Positions 40,852-52,200 of a stretch of DNA of 64,000 nt are shown piece after piece (positions within the stretch are counted from its first letter, which is position 1; every line of letters begins with the position of its first letter). The notes beneath the pieces were generated by a model. That model made no database searches. It was not told the DNA's origin and saw only the letters and a program-made list of their open reading frames with translations. Origin of the DNA: Streptomyces harbinensis (GTDB lineage Bacteria; Actinomycetota; Actinomycetes; Streptomycetales; Streptomycetaceae). The stretch lies in contig NZ_FPAB01000005.1 of NCBI RefSeq assembly GCF_900116145.1, positions 1 through 64,000 of the forward strand. Reading direction: 5' to 3'. The position numbers were made by a program, and so were the translations under genes.

Positions 40852-41490
40852 TCAGAACCCCGCCTTCCGCGCCCCGCCGGCCGGCCGCACCTCGTCCAGC
40901 GAGGTCACCACCCGGTCCACCATCCCGTACTCCAGCGCCTCCTGCGCCGTGAACCACCGGTCCCGGTCCCCGTCCCGGCGGATGGTCTCCTCGCTCTGCC
41001 CGGTGTGCTCGGCGATGATCCGCTCCATGGTCCGCTGGGTGTGCTCCAGGTTCTCCGCCTGGATCGCGACATCGGCGGCGGTCCCCCCGATACCCGCCGA
41101 CCCCTGATGCATCATGATCCGCGTGTGCGGCAGCGCGTACCGCTTCCCGGGCGTGCCGACGGTCAGCAGCACCTGCCCCATGCTGGCGGCGAACCCAACG
41201 GCCAGGGTGGCCACATCATTGGGGATCATCCGCATCGTGTCGTAGATCCCGAGCCCCGCGTGGACCGAGCCGCCCGGGCTGTGGATGTACAGCAGAATCC
41301 CGGCCCGCGGATCCTCGGCGGCCAGCAGCAGCAACTGCGCGCACACCCGGTTCGCGGACGTCTCGTCCACCTGGGTCCCCAGCATGACGATCCGCTGGTC
41401 CAGCAGCCGGTCGGCCAGCTGATCATCGAACCGGGACGGCGCCGTATCACCCTCCCCGGCCCACGGCCCCCTCGTACGCACCACGGACAT
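40852..41490 (-). CDS. clpP3: ClpP3-like protease subunit
   Basis: 212 aa. Complete ClpP triad: Ser103 in [12 protein letters not shown], His128 in [10 protein letters not shown], and Asp in [18 protein letters not shown]. The oligomerisation strand [20 protein letters not shown] is intact. First gene of clpP3-clpP4, preceded by tandem PopR-type boxes. A secondary ATP-dependent protease core used with Clp ATPases, which are not encoded in this window. Confidence 0.92.
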   Translation of the reverse strand: MSVVRTRGPWAGEGDTAPSRFDDQLADRLLDQRIVMLGTQVDETSANRVCAQLLLLAAEDPRAGILLYIHSPGGSVHAGLGIYDTMRMIPNDVATLAVGFAASMGQVLLTVGTPGKRYALPHTRIMMHQGSAGIGGTAADVAIQAENLEHTQRTMERIIAEHTGQSEETIRRDGDRDRWFTAQEALEYGMVDRVVTSLDEVRPAGGARKAGF

Positions 41491-41572
41491 CGCACCCTCC
41501 TCAGCGACAAGCGGCGCCCTTCGCCGCCCTCACCCCCCACCATCGGCGCCCCCACCCCGGAACGGGACCCTT

Positions 41573-41604
41573 CTCTGCCTGCCGCAGATTCGCCGATGGC
41601 AGAG
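41573..41604 (-). promoter_or_regulatory. Two overlapping PopR-type boxes upstream of clpP3
   Basis: Consensus as I recall: TTCTGCC-N3-GGCAGAA. Box 1, 41573-41589: CTCTGCC-TGC-CGCAGAT (11 of 14). Box 2, 41588-41604: ATTCGCC-GAT-GGCAGAG (10 of 14). They lie 83-114 bp before the clpP3 start, where an activator would bind. The rest of 41491-41846 shows only the msrA terminator. Confidence 0.65.
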
Positions 41605-41730
41605 GGCCCCTGTCGGCCGGACACCCGGTTCGCGGATCAGGGTCGGAGCGTCGCCGTCGCGGTGCGGTGTGAGGTTCCCCGGGTGGTGTCCGGTGAGGCG
41701 TTCCACGACGCTCGACGGGGGTGAGGTGCA

Positions 41731-41755
41731 GTCCCCCGGACCGGCGCCGGGGGAC
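41731..41755. terminator. Terminator of msrA
   Basis: Perfect 9-bp stem GTCCCCCGG / CCGGGGGAC with 7-nt loop, 92 bp past the msrA stop on the minus strand. Confidence 0.65.
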
Positions 41756-41846
41756 GGAGTCGTCAGCTGTCTGCCGGGCGATGCCCGTGGGCCGGGGGCG
41801 CTCCGTTGGTTTCGAACGAATTCCCCGGCCCGCGTGTGGCGGGCCG

Positions 41847-42509
41847 TCAGCCGGCCTTGGCCACGCCGATCGGGCAGGACAGGCCCGTGCCGCCGAGGCC
41901 GCAGTAGCCGGCGGGGTTCTTGTCCAGGTACTGCTGGTGGTACAGCTCCGCCACGTAGAACGGGCGGTCGGCCGCCGGGAGGATCTCGGTGGTGATCGTG
42001 CCGTAGCCCGAGGACTCCAGGACCTTCTGGTACGCCGCCCGCGACTCCTCGGCGGCCTGCTGCTGCTCCGGCGAGTGGGTGTGGATCGCCGAGCGGTACT
42101 GGGTGCCCACGTCGTTGCCCTGGCGGAAGCCCTGGGTGGGGTCGTGCGACTCCCAGAACACCTTCAGCAGCTCCGCGTACGACACCCGCGAGGGGTCGAA
42201 GACGACCCGCACCGTCTCGGTGTGCCCGGTCAGCCCGCTGCACACCTCCTCGTACGTCGGGTTCGGGGTGATACCGCCCTGGTAGCCGACCAGCGTCGTC
42301 CACACGCCCTCGGTCTGCCAGAAGCGCCGCTCGGCGCCCCAGAAGCAGCCCAGCGCGAAGTCCGCCACCTCCAGGTGCTCCGGGTACGGGCCGGCCAGCG
42401 GGGTGTCCAGCACCGTGTGCCGGCCCGGGTCGGCAAGTATCGGCTCGGAGCGGCCGGGGAGGGCGTCCTCGGGGCCCGGCAGCCGGGTCTTGAAAGCGTT
42501 CAGCATCAT
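41847..42509 (-). CDS. msrA: Peptide methionine-S-sulfoxide reductase A
   Basis: 220 aa. Catalytic Cys55 in [44 protein letters not shown] (with a possible resolving Cys in EEVCSG), [21 protein letters not shown], and the C-terminal [13 protein letters not shown] with two further cysteines that relay to thioredoxin. Repairs oxidised methionine. AGGAG precedes the double ATG at 42509/42506. It sits 14 bp after the TPR-like gene, likely the same transcript. Confidence 0.95.
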   Translation of the reverse strand: MMLNAFKTRLPGPEDALPGRSEPILADPGRHTVLDTPLAGPYPEHLEVADFALGCFWGAERRFWQTEGVWTTLVGYQGGITPNPTYEEVCSGLTGHTETVRVVFDPSRVSYAELLKVFWESHDPTQGFRQGNDVGTQYRSAIHTHSPEQQQAAEESRAAYQKVLESSGYGTITTEILPAADRPFYVAELYHQQYLDKNPAGYCGLGGTGLSCPIGVAKAG

Positions 42510-42523
42510 CTTTCTTCTCTCTC

Positions 42524-43729
42524 CTACTGACGGGTGATCGCCAGCGCGCGGTACGCCGCGTACTCCTGTGCCGGGTGCTGCCCGTCCACCCAGGGGATCG
42601 CCCCCACATAACCGTCGACGGCCCGCACCTGTTCCGCCGCCTCCGCGTACCTCTCGGCGCGCACCAGGAAACACAGCAGCAGATGGCGCACGTGCGCCTC
42701 CACCGGGTGACCGGGCCGCACGTTGTTCACGGCGTACTGCGCCGCCTCGATCGCGTCGCCGATCACCGCACCCTGGTACATGCCCGAGGACAGCTGCACC
42801 TCGGGCAGGTGCTCGTACACGGCGAACAGCGGCAGCGCCGGCAGCAGGCTGCCCGCCGGGGCCGCGCCCGCCGCCGAGCGGGCGAAGCCCTCGGCGTCCT
42901 GGCGGGAGCCGTGCCACTTCTCCGCGAAGTACGGCAGGGCCGCCAGATGCGCGCCCATGTGCTGCCGGTCGCGCTGGGTGACCTTCGCCCACAGGGCCTC
43001 GAAATCCGGCCGCCGGTAGCTGAGGCCCCGGGCGATGAACAACTCCGTGATGTACGGGATCGGGTCGTCCGGCGCCAGCCGCGCCGCCTCGCCCGCGACC
43101 GTACGGGCCTCCTCCAGCACGATCCGGTGGTCCGCCGAACCGGTGTCGGACATCGCCTGCCAGACCAGGAACTGCGCGTACACCTGCGCACCGCCCACGT
43201 CCGCCGGCTCCTCCTGCCGCCAGCGGCGCAGCCAGCCCGCGTCGTGCCGGGGGGCCTCCTTGGACAGCGACAGCCGGCCGTCGCCGGGTGCCGGAGCGTC
43301 CTCGGTGGGCTGCCCGGAGGCGCGCCAGTGCGCCAGCTCCATGGCGGCGGCGCCCGCCAGGGACTGCACGCGCTGCCAGCGCAGCTCGTTGTCGTCCGTC
43401 ATGGCCAGCAGATGCCCCGCCGGACGCCAGTTCTGGGTGCGCCGGACCTCCTCCAGGGTGGTCACCAGCTCCGGGTCGGGGCCCGGCAGCCGCAGATCCA
43501 GCTGATCGACGGGGACGAGGCCGGTGTCGTGGTACGGCTCGTCGTCCCCGCCGCGCCCGCCGAAGGCCGGACCCGGACCCGGACCCGGGCCGGGGCCCTG
43601 GGCGGGGCCGCCCGCCGTCCGCCGGGCGGCGGCTTCCAGCTCCTGGCGCTCCTTGCGCCGGCGCAGGGCGGGCATCACCACCACGCCGAAGATGGCGGTG
43701 ATGGCGACGAGAAACAGAAGGACTTCCAT
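42524..43729 (-). CDS. Membrane-anchored hypothetical protein with helical repeats
   Basis: 401 aa from ATG 43729. One N-terminal TM ([21 protein letters not shown]), a basic stretch ([15 protein letters not shown]), a Pro/Gly linker ([14 protein letters not shown]), then about 300 cytoplasmic residues of helical, TPR/Sel1-like character ([65 protein letters not shown]). No catalytic motif. Divergent from metB; probably co-transcribed with msrA downstream. Confidence 0.8.
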   Translation of the reverse strand: MEVLLFLVAITAIFGVVVMPALRRRKERQELEAAARRTAGGPAQGPGPGPGPGPAFGGRGGDDEPYHDTGLVPVDQLDLRLPGPDPELVTTLEEVRRTQNWRPAGHLLAMTDDNELRWQRVQSLAGAAAMELAHWRASGQPTEDAPAPGDGRLSLSKEAPRHDAGWLRRWRQEEPADVGGAQVYAQFLVWQAMSDTGSADHRIVLEEARTVAGEAARLAPDDPIPYITELFIARGLSYRRPDFEALWAKVTQRDRQHMGAHLAALPYFAEKWHGSRQDAEGFARSAAGAAPAGSLLPALPLFAVYEHLPEVQLSSGMYQGAVIGDAIEAAQYAVNNVRPGHPVEAHVRHLLLCFLVRAERYAEAAEQVRAVDGYVGAIPWVDGQHPAQEYAAYRALAITRQ

Positions 43730-43816
43730 GGCGGGCGGCTCCCCCGGACAGGATTTCGACGGTGCGGACAGCCTATGGCCCTTGTTGTGGCGGGCTGTCT
43801 CCACCGTACGGCCCAT

Positions 43817-43822
43817 TACGGT
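43817..43822 (+). promoter_or_regulatory. -10 of metB (leaderless)
   Basis: TACGGT, exactly 6 nt before ATG 43829. Confidence 0.6.
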
Positions 43823-43828
43823 GTACTC

Positions 43829-44983
43829 ATGACTGAGCACGGGAGCAGGCAGCACTTCGAGACGCTTGCCATCCACGCGGGGCAGGAGCCCGACGCGGCC
43901 ACCGGCGCGGTGGTGCCGCCCATCCACCAGGTGTCCACCTACAAGCAGGACGGGGTGGGCGGACTGCGCGGCGGCTACGAGTACAGCCGGTCGGCCAACC
44001 CGACCCGTACCGCCCTGGAGGAGAACCTCGCCGCCCTGGAGGGCGGCCGGCGCGGGCTCGCCTTCGCCTCGGGCCTGGCCGCCGAGGACTGCCTGCTGCG
44101 CACCCTGCTCAAGCCGGGCGACCACCTGGTGATCCCGGACGACGCGTACGGCGGCACGTTCCGGCTGATCGCCAAGGTCGTGGAGCGCTGGGGCGTGGCG
44201 TGGTCGGTGGCCAACACCTCGGACCCGGCGGCGGTGCGGGAGGCCGTGCGCCCCGAGACGAAGCTGATCTGGGTGGAGACGCCGTCCAACCCGCTGCTCG
44301 GCATCACCGACATCGCGCTGATCGCGGACATCGCCCGCTCGGCGGGCGCGCGGCTTGCGGTGGACAACACCTTCGCGAGCCCCTACCTCCAGCAGCCGCT
44401 GGCGCTGGGCGCGGACGTGGTGGTGCACTCCACCACCAAGTACATGGGCGGCCACTCGGACGTGGTCGGCGGCGCGCTGGTGACGGCGGACGAGGAGCTG
44501 GGCGGCGAGCTGGCGTTCCACCAGAACGCCATGGGCGCGATCGCGGGCCCGTTCGACTCCTGGCTGGTGCTGCGCGGCATCAAGACGCTGGCGGTGCGGA
44601 TGGACCGGCACAGCGCGAACGCGGCGCGGATCGTGGAGGCGCTGGCGGCGCACCCGAAGGTCACCCAGGTGTACTACCCGGGTCTGGCCTCGCACCCGGG
44701 GCACGAGGTCGCGGCCAAGCAGATGCGGGACTTCGGCGGAATGGTGTCCTTCCGGGTCGCGGGCGGCGAGGAGGAGGCCGTGGCGGTGTGTGACCGCACG
44801 CGGGTCTTCACGCTGGGCGAGTCGCTGGGCGGCGTCGAGTCGCTGATCGAGCACCCGGGGCGGATGACGCATGCCTCGGTGGCCGGCTCCGCGCTGGAGG
44901 TGCCGGCCGATCTGGTGCGGCTGTCGGTGGGGATCGAGGCGGTCGACGACCTGCTGGCGGATCTGCGGCAGGCCCTGGGCTAG
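43829..44983 (+). CDS. metB: Cystathionine gamma-synthase / gamma-lyase
   Basis: 384 aa, fold-type I PLP enzyme. YEYSRSANPTRTALEENLAALEGG, SGLAAEDCLLRTLLKPGDHLVIPDDAYGGTFRL, WVETPSNPLLGITDI, and the PLP-binding Lys in VVHSTTKYMGGHSDVVGG. The C-terminal LGESLGGVESLIEHPGRMTHAS is the substrate-site region. Family members both synthesise cystathionine from O-succinyl/acetyl-homoserine and split it to cysteine; sequence alone does not decide. Beside msrA and ilvA in the sulfur/threonine group. Leaderless by its -10 at 43817-43822. Confidence 0.92.
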   Translation: MTEHGSRQHFETLAIHAGQEPDAATGAVVPPIHQVSTYKQDGVGGLRGGYEYSRSANPTRTALEENLAALEGGRRGLAFASGLAAEDCLLRTLLKPGDHLVIPDDAYGGTFRLIAKVVERWGVAWSVANTSDPAAVREAVRPETKLIWVETPSNPLLGITDIALIADIARSAGARLAVDNTFASPYLQQPLALGADVVVHSTTKYMGGHSDVVGGALVTADEELGGELAFHQNAMGAIAGPFDSWLVLRGIKTLAVRMDRHSANAARIVEALAAHPKVTQVYYPGLASHPGHEVAAKQMRDFGGMVSFRVAGGEEEAVAVCDRTRVFTLGESLGGVESLIEHPGRMTHASVAGSALEVPADLVRLSVGIEAVDDLLADLRQALG

Positions 44984-44997
44984 AGCCGGGGCCGGGC

Positions 44998-45024
44998 GGC
45001 GGGCCGTCAGGTGGCCGGCCCGCC
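44998..45024. terminator. Terminator between convergent metB and marR-type genes
   Basis: 9-bp stem GGCGGGCCG / CGGCCCGCC (44998-45006 with 45016-45024), overlapping the marR stop codon at 45007. Confidence 0.5.
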
Positions 45025-45501
45025 GCCTCCCGTGTGCAGGTGGGCCATGGCGGCGTTGAAGCGGTGCAGCAGGGAGTGGATCTGCTCACGTTCCCCCTCG
45101 GTCCACTCCTCGGTGAGCAGCGCCATCAGTTCGCGGCGGGAGGAGCGGATCTCCTCCAGCCGGGCGCTGCCGCGCGGGGTGAGCTGGAGGACCACGGCCC
45201 GTCCGTCGTCGGGGTCGGCGGCGCGGCGGACCAGGGCGGCCTCCACCAGGGGCGCCGCCTGCCGGGTGACGGTGGAGGAGTCGATGCCCATGCCGTGGGC
45301 GAGGGCCTTCACTCCGGTGGGCCCTTCCTGGTCGAGCCGGCTGAGCAGCAGGTAGGCGGCGCGGTCCATGGAGTTGCGGGCCGGGCCGAGGGCGCCGAGG
45401 CGGCTCTGTTCGGCGCGGCGGGCGAAGACGGCCACCTCGTGCTGGAGCCCGTCGAACAGTTCGCGGCCCTCGGCCGTCGGTGGTGTCGATTCAGACGTCA
45501 T
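45007..45501 (-). CDS. MarR-family transcriptional regulator
   Basis: 164 aa from ATG 45501. Winged HTH: YLLLSRLDQEGPTGVKALAHGMGIDSSTVTRQAAPLVEAALVRRAADPDDGRAVVLQLTPRGSARL, with the DxRxxxxxLT wing pattern (DPDDGRAVVLQLT). Dimerisation helices at both ends. Divergent from ilvA with 183 bp between; it may regulate itself or ilvA. No dyad clear enough to name was seen in the gap. Ligand unknown. Confidence 0.9.
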   Translation of the reverse strand: MTSESTPPTAEGRELFDGLQHEVAVFARRAEQSRLGALGPARNSMDRAAYLLLSRLDQEGPTGVKALAHGMGIDSSTVTRQAAPLVEAALVRRAADPDDGRAVVLQLTPRGSARLEEIRSSRRELMALLTEEWTEGEREQIHSLLHRFNAAMAHLHTGGGGPAT

Positions 45502-45672
45502 GTCTCGCGGGAGGTAGGGCGGGCAACGGCGGTACGGCGTAGGGGTGCCGGCGTACGGGGGATGGCTCGCGGCACAGCGTACGCGGCCGTACGCACTGCG
45601 CGGAGACCCGTGGCCGAGACCCGTCGTCCGATCCGGTACGGCACCGGGCGCGCCGGGCCGCCAAACGCCTGC

Positions 45673-45678
45673 CAGACT
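45673..45678 (+). promoter_or_regulatory. -10 of ilvA (leaderless)
   Basis: CAGACT, 6 nt before ATG 45685; no ribosome site. Confidence 0.45.
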
Positions 45679-45684
45679 GGCGCT

Positions 45685-46908
45685 ATGGCCACAAATCCCC
45701 CGGCCGGCGCGCCGAGTCCGGATGACATACGCGCCGCGCAGAAGGTGCTCACGGGAGTTTCGCGGGTGACCGCGATGGAGGGCAGCCGCTATCTGACCCA
45801 GCTGGTGGGCGCCCCCGTCCACTTCAAGTGCGAGAACCTCCAGCGCACCGGGTCCTTCAAGGTGCGCGGCGCCTATGTGCGCATCGCGGCGCTGTCGGAG
45901 GAGGAGCGGGCGCGCGGCGTGGTGGCGGCGAGTGCCGGGAACCATGCGCAGGGCGTGGCGCTCGCGGCGACGCTGCTGGGGGTGCGGTCGACGGTGTTCA
46001 TGCCGGCGGGTGCGCCGCTGCCGAAGGTGGCGGCCACCCGGGAGTACGGGGCGGAGGTGCGGACGGCGGGGCAGGTGGTGGACGAGACGCTGGCGGCGGC
46101 GCGCGAGTACGCGGAGGCCACCGGCGCGGTGTTCATCCATCCCTTCGACCATCCGGACGTGGTGGCGGGGCAGGGCACGATCGGCCTGGAGATCCTGGAG
46201 CAGTGTCCCGAGGTGCGCACCGTGGTGGTGGGGATCGGCGGCGGGGGGCTGGCGGCGGGGGTGGCGCTGGCGGTGAAGTCGCTGCGGCCGGACGTACGGG
46301 TGGTGGGCGTGCAGGCGGCCGGGGCGGCGGCGTATCCGCCGTCGCTGGCGGCCGGGCGGCCGGTGGCGCTGGAGTCGGTGGCGACGATGGCGGACGGGAT
46401 GAAGGTGGGGCGGCCGGGGGAGGTGCCGTTCCGGATCATCGCGGAGCTGGTGGACGAGGTGCGCACCGTCTCCGAGGACGCGCTCTCCAGCGCGCTGCTG
46501 CTGTGTCTGGAGCGGGCGAAGCTGGTGGTGGAGCCGGCGGGGGCGGCGCCGGTGGCGGCGCTGCTGACGGACCCGGAGGCGTTCGAGGGTCCGGTGGTGG
46601 CGGTGCTGTCGGGCGGGAACGTGGATCCGCTGGTGCTCCAGCGGACGCTTCAGCACGGGATGGCGGCGGCGGGGCGGTATCTGTCGCTGCGGGTGCGGCT
46701 GCCGGACCGGCCGGGGGTGCTGGCGCGGCTGCTGGGGGAGTTGTCGGAGGCGGACGCCAATGTGCTGGCGGTCAACCACACCCGGACGGATCCGCGGCTG
46801 GGGGTGAGCGAGGCCGAGGTGGAGCTGCATCTGGAGACACAGGGACCGCGGCACTGCGCGGCGGTGGCGGCGGGGATGCGGGACGCGGGGTACCGGATTC
46901 TGGACTGA
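45685..46908 (+). CDS. ilvA: Threonine ammonia-lyase (dehydratase)
   Basis: 407 aa. PLP fold-type II: LQRTGSFKVRGAYVRIA with the PLP Lys, SAGNHAQGVALAA, the phosphate loop GIGGGGLAAGVALAV, and VEPAGAAPVAALL. The C-terminal 75 residues form one ACT-like domain (RYLSLRVRLPDRPGVLARLLGELSEADANVLAVNHTR), the layout of TdcB-like/one-ACT enzymes rather than the two-ACT biosynthetic E. coli IlvA. Threonine to 2-oxobutanoate, feeding isoleucine and propionyl-CoA, which pccB uses. Leaderless by -10 CAGACT 6 nt upstream. Confidence 0.92.
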   Translation: MATNPPAGAPSPDDIRAAQKVLTGVSRVTAMEGSRYLTQLVGAPVHFKCENLQRTGSFKVRGAYVRIAALSEEERARGVVAASAGNHAQGVALAATLLGVRSTVFMPAGAPLPKVAATREYGAEVRTAGQVVDETLAAAREYAEATGAVFIHPFDHPDVVAGQGTIGLEILEQCPEVRTVVVGIGGGGLAAGVALAVKSLRPDVRVVGVQAAGAAAYPPSLAAGRPVALESVATMADGMKVGRPGEVPFRIIAELVDEVRTVSEDALSSALLLCLERAKLVVEPAGAAPVAALLTDPEAFEGPVVAVLSGGNVDPLVLQRTLQHGMAAAGRYLSLRVRLPDRPGVLARLLGELSEADANVLAVNHTRTDPRLGVSEAEVELHLETQGPRHCAAVAAGMRDAGYRILD

Positions 46909-46949
46909 GCCCGGGCGGGCTGAGCCCGGGCGGACGGTGGACGGTGGAC

Positions 46950-46983
46950 GGCGGACGGTCGCGATGTGACGCGACTGTCCGCC
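46950..46983. terminator. Terminator of ilvA
   Basis: 14-bp stem with one G-T pair (GGCGGACGGTCGCG / CGCGACTGTCCGCC) and a 6-nt loop. A short GGACGGT direct repeat and a doubled GAGCCCGGGCGG lie between it and the ilvA stop. Confidence 0.8.
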
Positions 46984-47050
46984 GTTGTGGTGTTTCGGCA
47001 GGTCAGCGCGGTGATGGTGGGAGTTGTCCACAGGGTGTCGCGTGGGGGTT

Positions 47051-47062
47051 GCGATATATCGC
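47051..47062. promoter_or_regulatory. 12-bp palindrome upstream of the ABC exporter
   Basis: GCGATATATCGC, perfect, AT-rich core in a very GC-rich region, 75 bp before ATG 47138. Typical of an operator for a PadR- or TetR-type repressor; no such gene is adjacent. A TTGTCCACA DnaA-box-like sequence lies just upstream (47024-47032). Confidence 0.6.
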
Positions 47063-47137
47063 GTTACCCGTAAAACTGGCGGAGTCGCCCGGCCGGGGCG
47101 ACGCTGAACGTCGGCCACCGAACACGGGGAGACCACA

Positions 47138-48252
<1,115 letters not shown>

Positions 48253-48256
<4 letters not shown>

Positions 48257-49122
48257 GCATCGACACCCGTCGCGCGCCGTCCCCGCCCCCGGCTCCCGCC
48301 GGCGGCCGGATCACCCTCCGGCAGAACCTCCGGGATTCCCTGGTCGTCGCCAAGCGCAATCTGCTGCGCATGCTGCGCATCCCCGAAACGGTCGTCTTCG
48401 GGCTCATCCAGCCGATCATGTTCGTGGTGCTGTTCGCCTACGTCTTCGGCGGCTCCATCAGCATCCCCGGGGCCGGGCTCAGCGCCAGCGCCTACCGCGA
48501 GTTCCTCATGGGCGGCATCTTCGCGCAGACCGTCACCTTCGCCACCGCGGGCGCCGCCGCCGGCATCGCCGAGGACATGCAGAAGGGCATCATCGACCGG
48601 TTCCGCTCGCTGCCCATGGCCCGCGGCGCCGTCCTCACCGGCCGCACCTTCGCCGACCTGGCGCAGACCGCCGTCATCCTCGTCGTCCTCGCCGTCGTCG
48701 CCTTCCTGGTCGGCTGGCGCATCCACGACGGGCCGCTGAGCGCCCTGGCCGCCTTCGGGCTGCTGCTCCTCCTCGGCTACGCGTTCACCTGGATCGGCGC
48801 CCTGATCGGGCTCTCGGTGCGCACCCCCGAAGCCGCCACCTCCGGCGGGCTGGTGTGGCTCTTCCCGCTGACCTTCATCTCGGTCGCCTTCGTCCCCTCC
48901 GAGAACATGCCCGGCTGGCTCCAGCCCGTCGCCGAGTGGAACCCGTTCAGCGCCACCGTGCTCGCCGTGCGTGATCTGTTCGGCAACCTGCCGCCCGACT
49001 ACCGGGCACCCGACGTCTGGCCCATGCAGCACCCGGCCCTCGCGTCCGTCCTGTGGTCCGTGCTGATCATTGCGATCTTCCGCACCCTCGCCGTCCGCAA
49101 ATACCAGCGCGCCACCGGCTGA
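48253..49122 (+). CDS. ABC-2 type permease, DrrB-like
   Basis: 289 aa. Six hydrophobic segments after a Pro-rich N-terminus, the first (IPETVVFGLIQPIMFVVLFAYVFGGSISIPG) with the ABC-2 'QP-x-x-x-x-x-x-F' start. FRSLPMARGAVLTGRTFADLAQTAVILVV is the conserved coupling loop and NPFSATVLAVRDLFGN the C-terminal motif. Forms the exporter with the preceding ATPase. Substrate unknown; hydrophobic antibiotic or lipid expected for the family. Confidence 0.92.
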
Positions 49123-49295
49123 CACCCCGGCCGGGCCGCGCCCGCGCGGCGGCGCCGCCCGGCCGGGCGGCGCACCGCTCCACCCCGCGCCCGTCGCCCA
49201 ACGGCACGGTTTGGCCAAGAACCGCGTGAGGCGGCGGGCTCGGGGAAGGCGTCTGAGGGTGTGTCTGGACGGCGGACACCACGGGAGGGGGACAC

Positions 49296-52200
49296 ATGGC
49301 GACACAGCTGGCACTGACCCAGGAACACCGGGAGGAGATCGACCGGCTGCTGGTACGGGCCGCGGAGGAAGAGGTACGCCGCTCCGACGGCCGCGTCGAC
49401 GGACGGCAACTGCTGCAACGGGCCCGCAGCACCATCGAGGAAATCCACCGGCCCGCCCTGGAGGAGTACGCCGTCTACCGGCGGGCCGCCGAGGAGTTCT
49501 CCCCCGGCAAGCTCAGCGACCGCTTCCGGCTCCAGGCCCTCGGCGGCGCCCTGGCGGCCACCATCGCCGCCTCCATCGCCGTCCTCATCCTGATCGGCGG
49601 CAGCGAGCTGGCCACCTCGGTGGCCTTCATCGACGCCGTCGTCGTCATCGCCGCCGGCATCCTCGGCTACGCCCTGTACGCGGTGTTCGCCCACCAGTGG
49701 GCCGTCCAGCGGCACGCCGGTGACCGGCACCAGCCCGGCGGCGTCGAAGCGCTGCGCCTGGAATGGCTCACCGCCGTCGAGGTGCGCGGCATCCGCCCCT
49801 ACCTCGACCAGCAGCGCGCCCTCGCCCCGCACCGCGACAGCGCCGTCCCCGAGCAGCGCGACCCGCGCCGCGCCCCGCAGCAGCAGCGCCGCCCCGACCG
49901 CAGCGCCGCCGCCAGGACCCGCGCCGTCCTCGCCAAGTCCTTCGGCCGGCTCCCCGAACCGGGCCACCCCTTCATCGGACGCCGCCGCCACCTCACCCAG
50001 ATCACCCAGTGGGTCAACCGCGACCGGGCCCGCACCGACACCCGGCCCACCGTCGTCGTGCTGCACGGCCCCTCCGGCTCCGGACGCACCATGCTCGCCC
50101 GCTGGGCCGCCCACGAACTGCGCGAACTCTTCCGCGGCGCCTGCCTGGTCGACCTGCGCGGCCAGAGCGTCGACCCGCTGCCCACCCGCGACGCCATCCT
50201 CCATCTGATGAACCGGCTCGGCGCCCCCCGCGACCAACTGCTCTTCCGCGAGGGAGCCGGCCGCGAGGCCGACGCCGGCCAGCTGCGCCGGCTCGCCGAG
50301 CGCTACCACCAGCACCTGGCAGGGCTCCCCGTCGTCATCATCCTCGACGACGCCACCGACGCCGAGCAGGTCGCCACCCTCATCCCCGAACGCTCCGACT
50401 CCCTCGTCCTGGTCACCGCCGCCGAGCCGCTCGACCTCGACCCCGAGCTGCCCGCCTCCGTCCACCAGCTGCCCCTCGAAGCGCTCGACCCCACCAGCGC
50501 CGAGGAACTGCTGCGCGCCACCGTCACCGACAACTCCACCCTCGCCACCGGCCCCGAGGCCCAGCACGACTGGCACCGGCTGGCCGACCTGTGCGACGGC
50601 CGCCCCCTGCTCCTCCAGCTCGCCGGCCCCACCCTCACCCGGCGCACCCCCGCGCAGCTCGTCGAGGCGCTGGAAGCCGCCACCCCCGAGGGCCCGGGCC
50701 CCGACCCCGCCGAACGCGTCCTGCGCAGCCGCTACACCGACCTGAGCGACCCGGCCCGCAAACTGCTGCGCCGCCTCGCCCTGGCCGGCCGCGCCAGCCT
50801 CGGCGCCCGCGCCGCCGCCGCCCTGCTCGACGTCGGCCAGAAGGAAGGCGCCCAGCAACTCGAAGAGCTGCACGAGGCCGGGTTCGTCAGCCATGTGCGC
50901 GGCAGCCGCTACCGCCTGCACGACCTGGTGCGGCGCTTCGCCCGGGTCCGGCTCTTCGACGAGGAGAGCCACGAGGAGCGCTCGGCCGCCCAGGAACGCC
51001 TCATCCGCAGCTACGCCGAGCTGGCCGACACCGTCATCCGGCTCGTCGACGGCAAGACCTCCACCCGCGCCGACCTGCTGCCCGCCGCCGCCGGCGGACA
51101 CGGCTTCTCCTCGCTGGACTCCGCGCTGCGCTGGCTGGACGACGAGACCAGCTTCATCACCGCCACCCTCCGCTACGCCGACGAACGCGTGGACCGGCAG
51201 GCCGTCCAGCACCTGCTCGGCGCGCTGTGCGACTACTGCCTGCTGCGCGGTGACCTCTACCGGCTCGGCGAGCTGAACGAGCTGACCCAGGCCGTCAACC
51301 AGGGCTTGCTGACCCGTTCCGTCCAGTGGCGCACCGGTGTCGCCGCCCGCCAGCTCGGTGAGCTGGACAAGGCCCGCTCCACCCTCTCCTCGGTGGTCTC
51401 CCTCTACCAGGAGGCGCAGAACAACGCCGGCACCGCCGCCGCCCTGCGCGACCTCGGCATCACCCTCCAGCACCAGGGGCAGCTGCCCGAGGCCCAGAGC
51501 AAGCTGCGCGAGGCGCTCGACCTCCAGCAGGCCCCGGAGCTGGCCGGCGACCGGGGCTGGACCCTGCACGCCCTGGCCGCCGTCGAACGCGAACGCGGCC
51601 GGCTCGGCTCCGCCCGGGGCATGCTCGCGGAAGCCCTGCGGCTGCACCAGGGCAGCGGCTCGGTGCACGGCGAGGCGTGGACCCGTTTCCAGCTCGGCCA
51701 GACCCTGCTGTGGGCGGGCCGCACCGCCGACGCGGAGCAGGAGCTGCGGACCGCCCTCGACCTGTACGAACGCTCGCAGGACGTGCGCGGCGTGGCGTTC
51801 GCGACCACCGAGCTGGGGCTGGCCCGGCTGCACGACGGTGACGCCACCTCCGCCCAGGAGCAGGTGCGCGCGGCCCTCGCGCAGCACCGGGAGACCGAGG
51901 ACGCCCGCGGTGAGGCATGGGGCCTGTACTACCTGGGGCAGGCCCAGGAGGAGGGCGGCGACCCGGAGGGCGCGCTGCGCTCGCTGGAGCAGGCGCGCAC
52001 CATGTTCAGCCGGATGCGTGACATCTACGGCCTCGCCTGGGCCCGGCACCACTCCGCGCGGCTGACCCGCGACATCCGGGCGCAGAGCACGGGTTCGCTG
52101 CGGAATTCCGGGTTCGCCCGGCAGCTGCTCACCGATGCCCGCCGCGACTTCCAGCGGGCCGGGGTGGTGCACGGCGAGGCCTGGTCGGCGCTGGAGCTGG

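Noticed and set aside
47024-47032. TTGTCCACA, a perfect Streptomyces-type DnaA box
   Set aside because: A single isolated box in a promoter region is expected by chance and no cluster or dnaA/dnaN genes indicate an origin.
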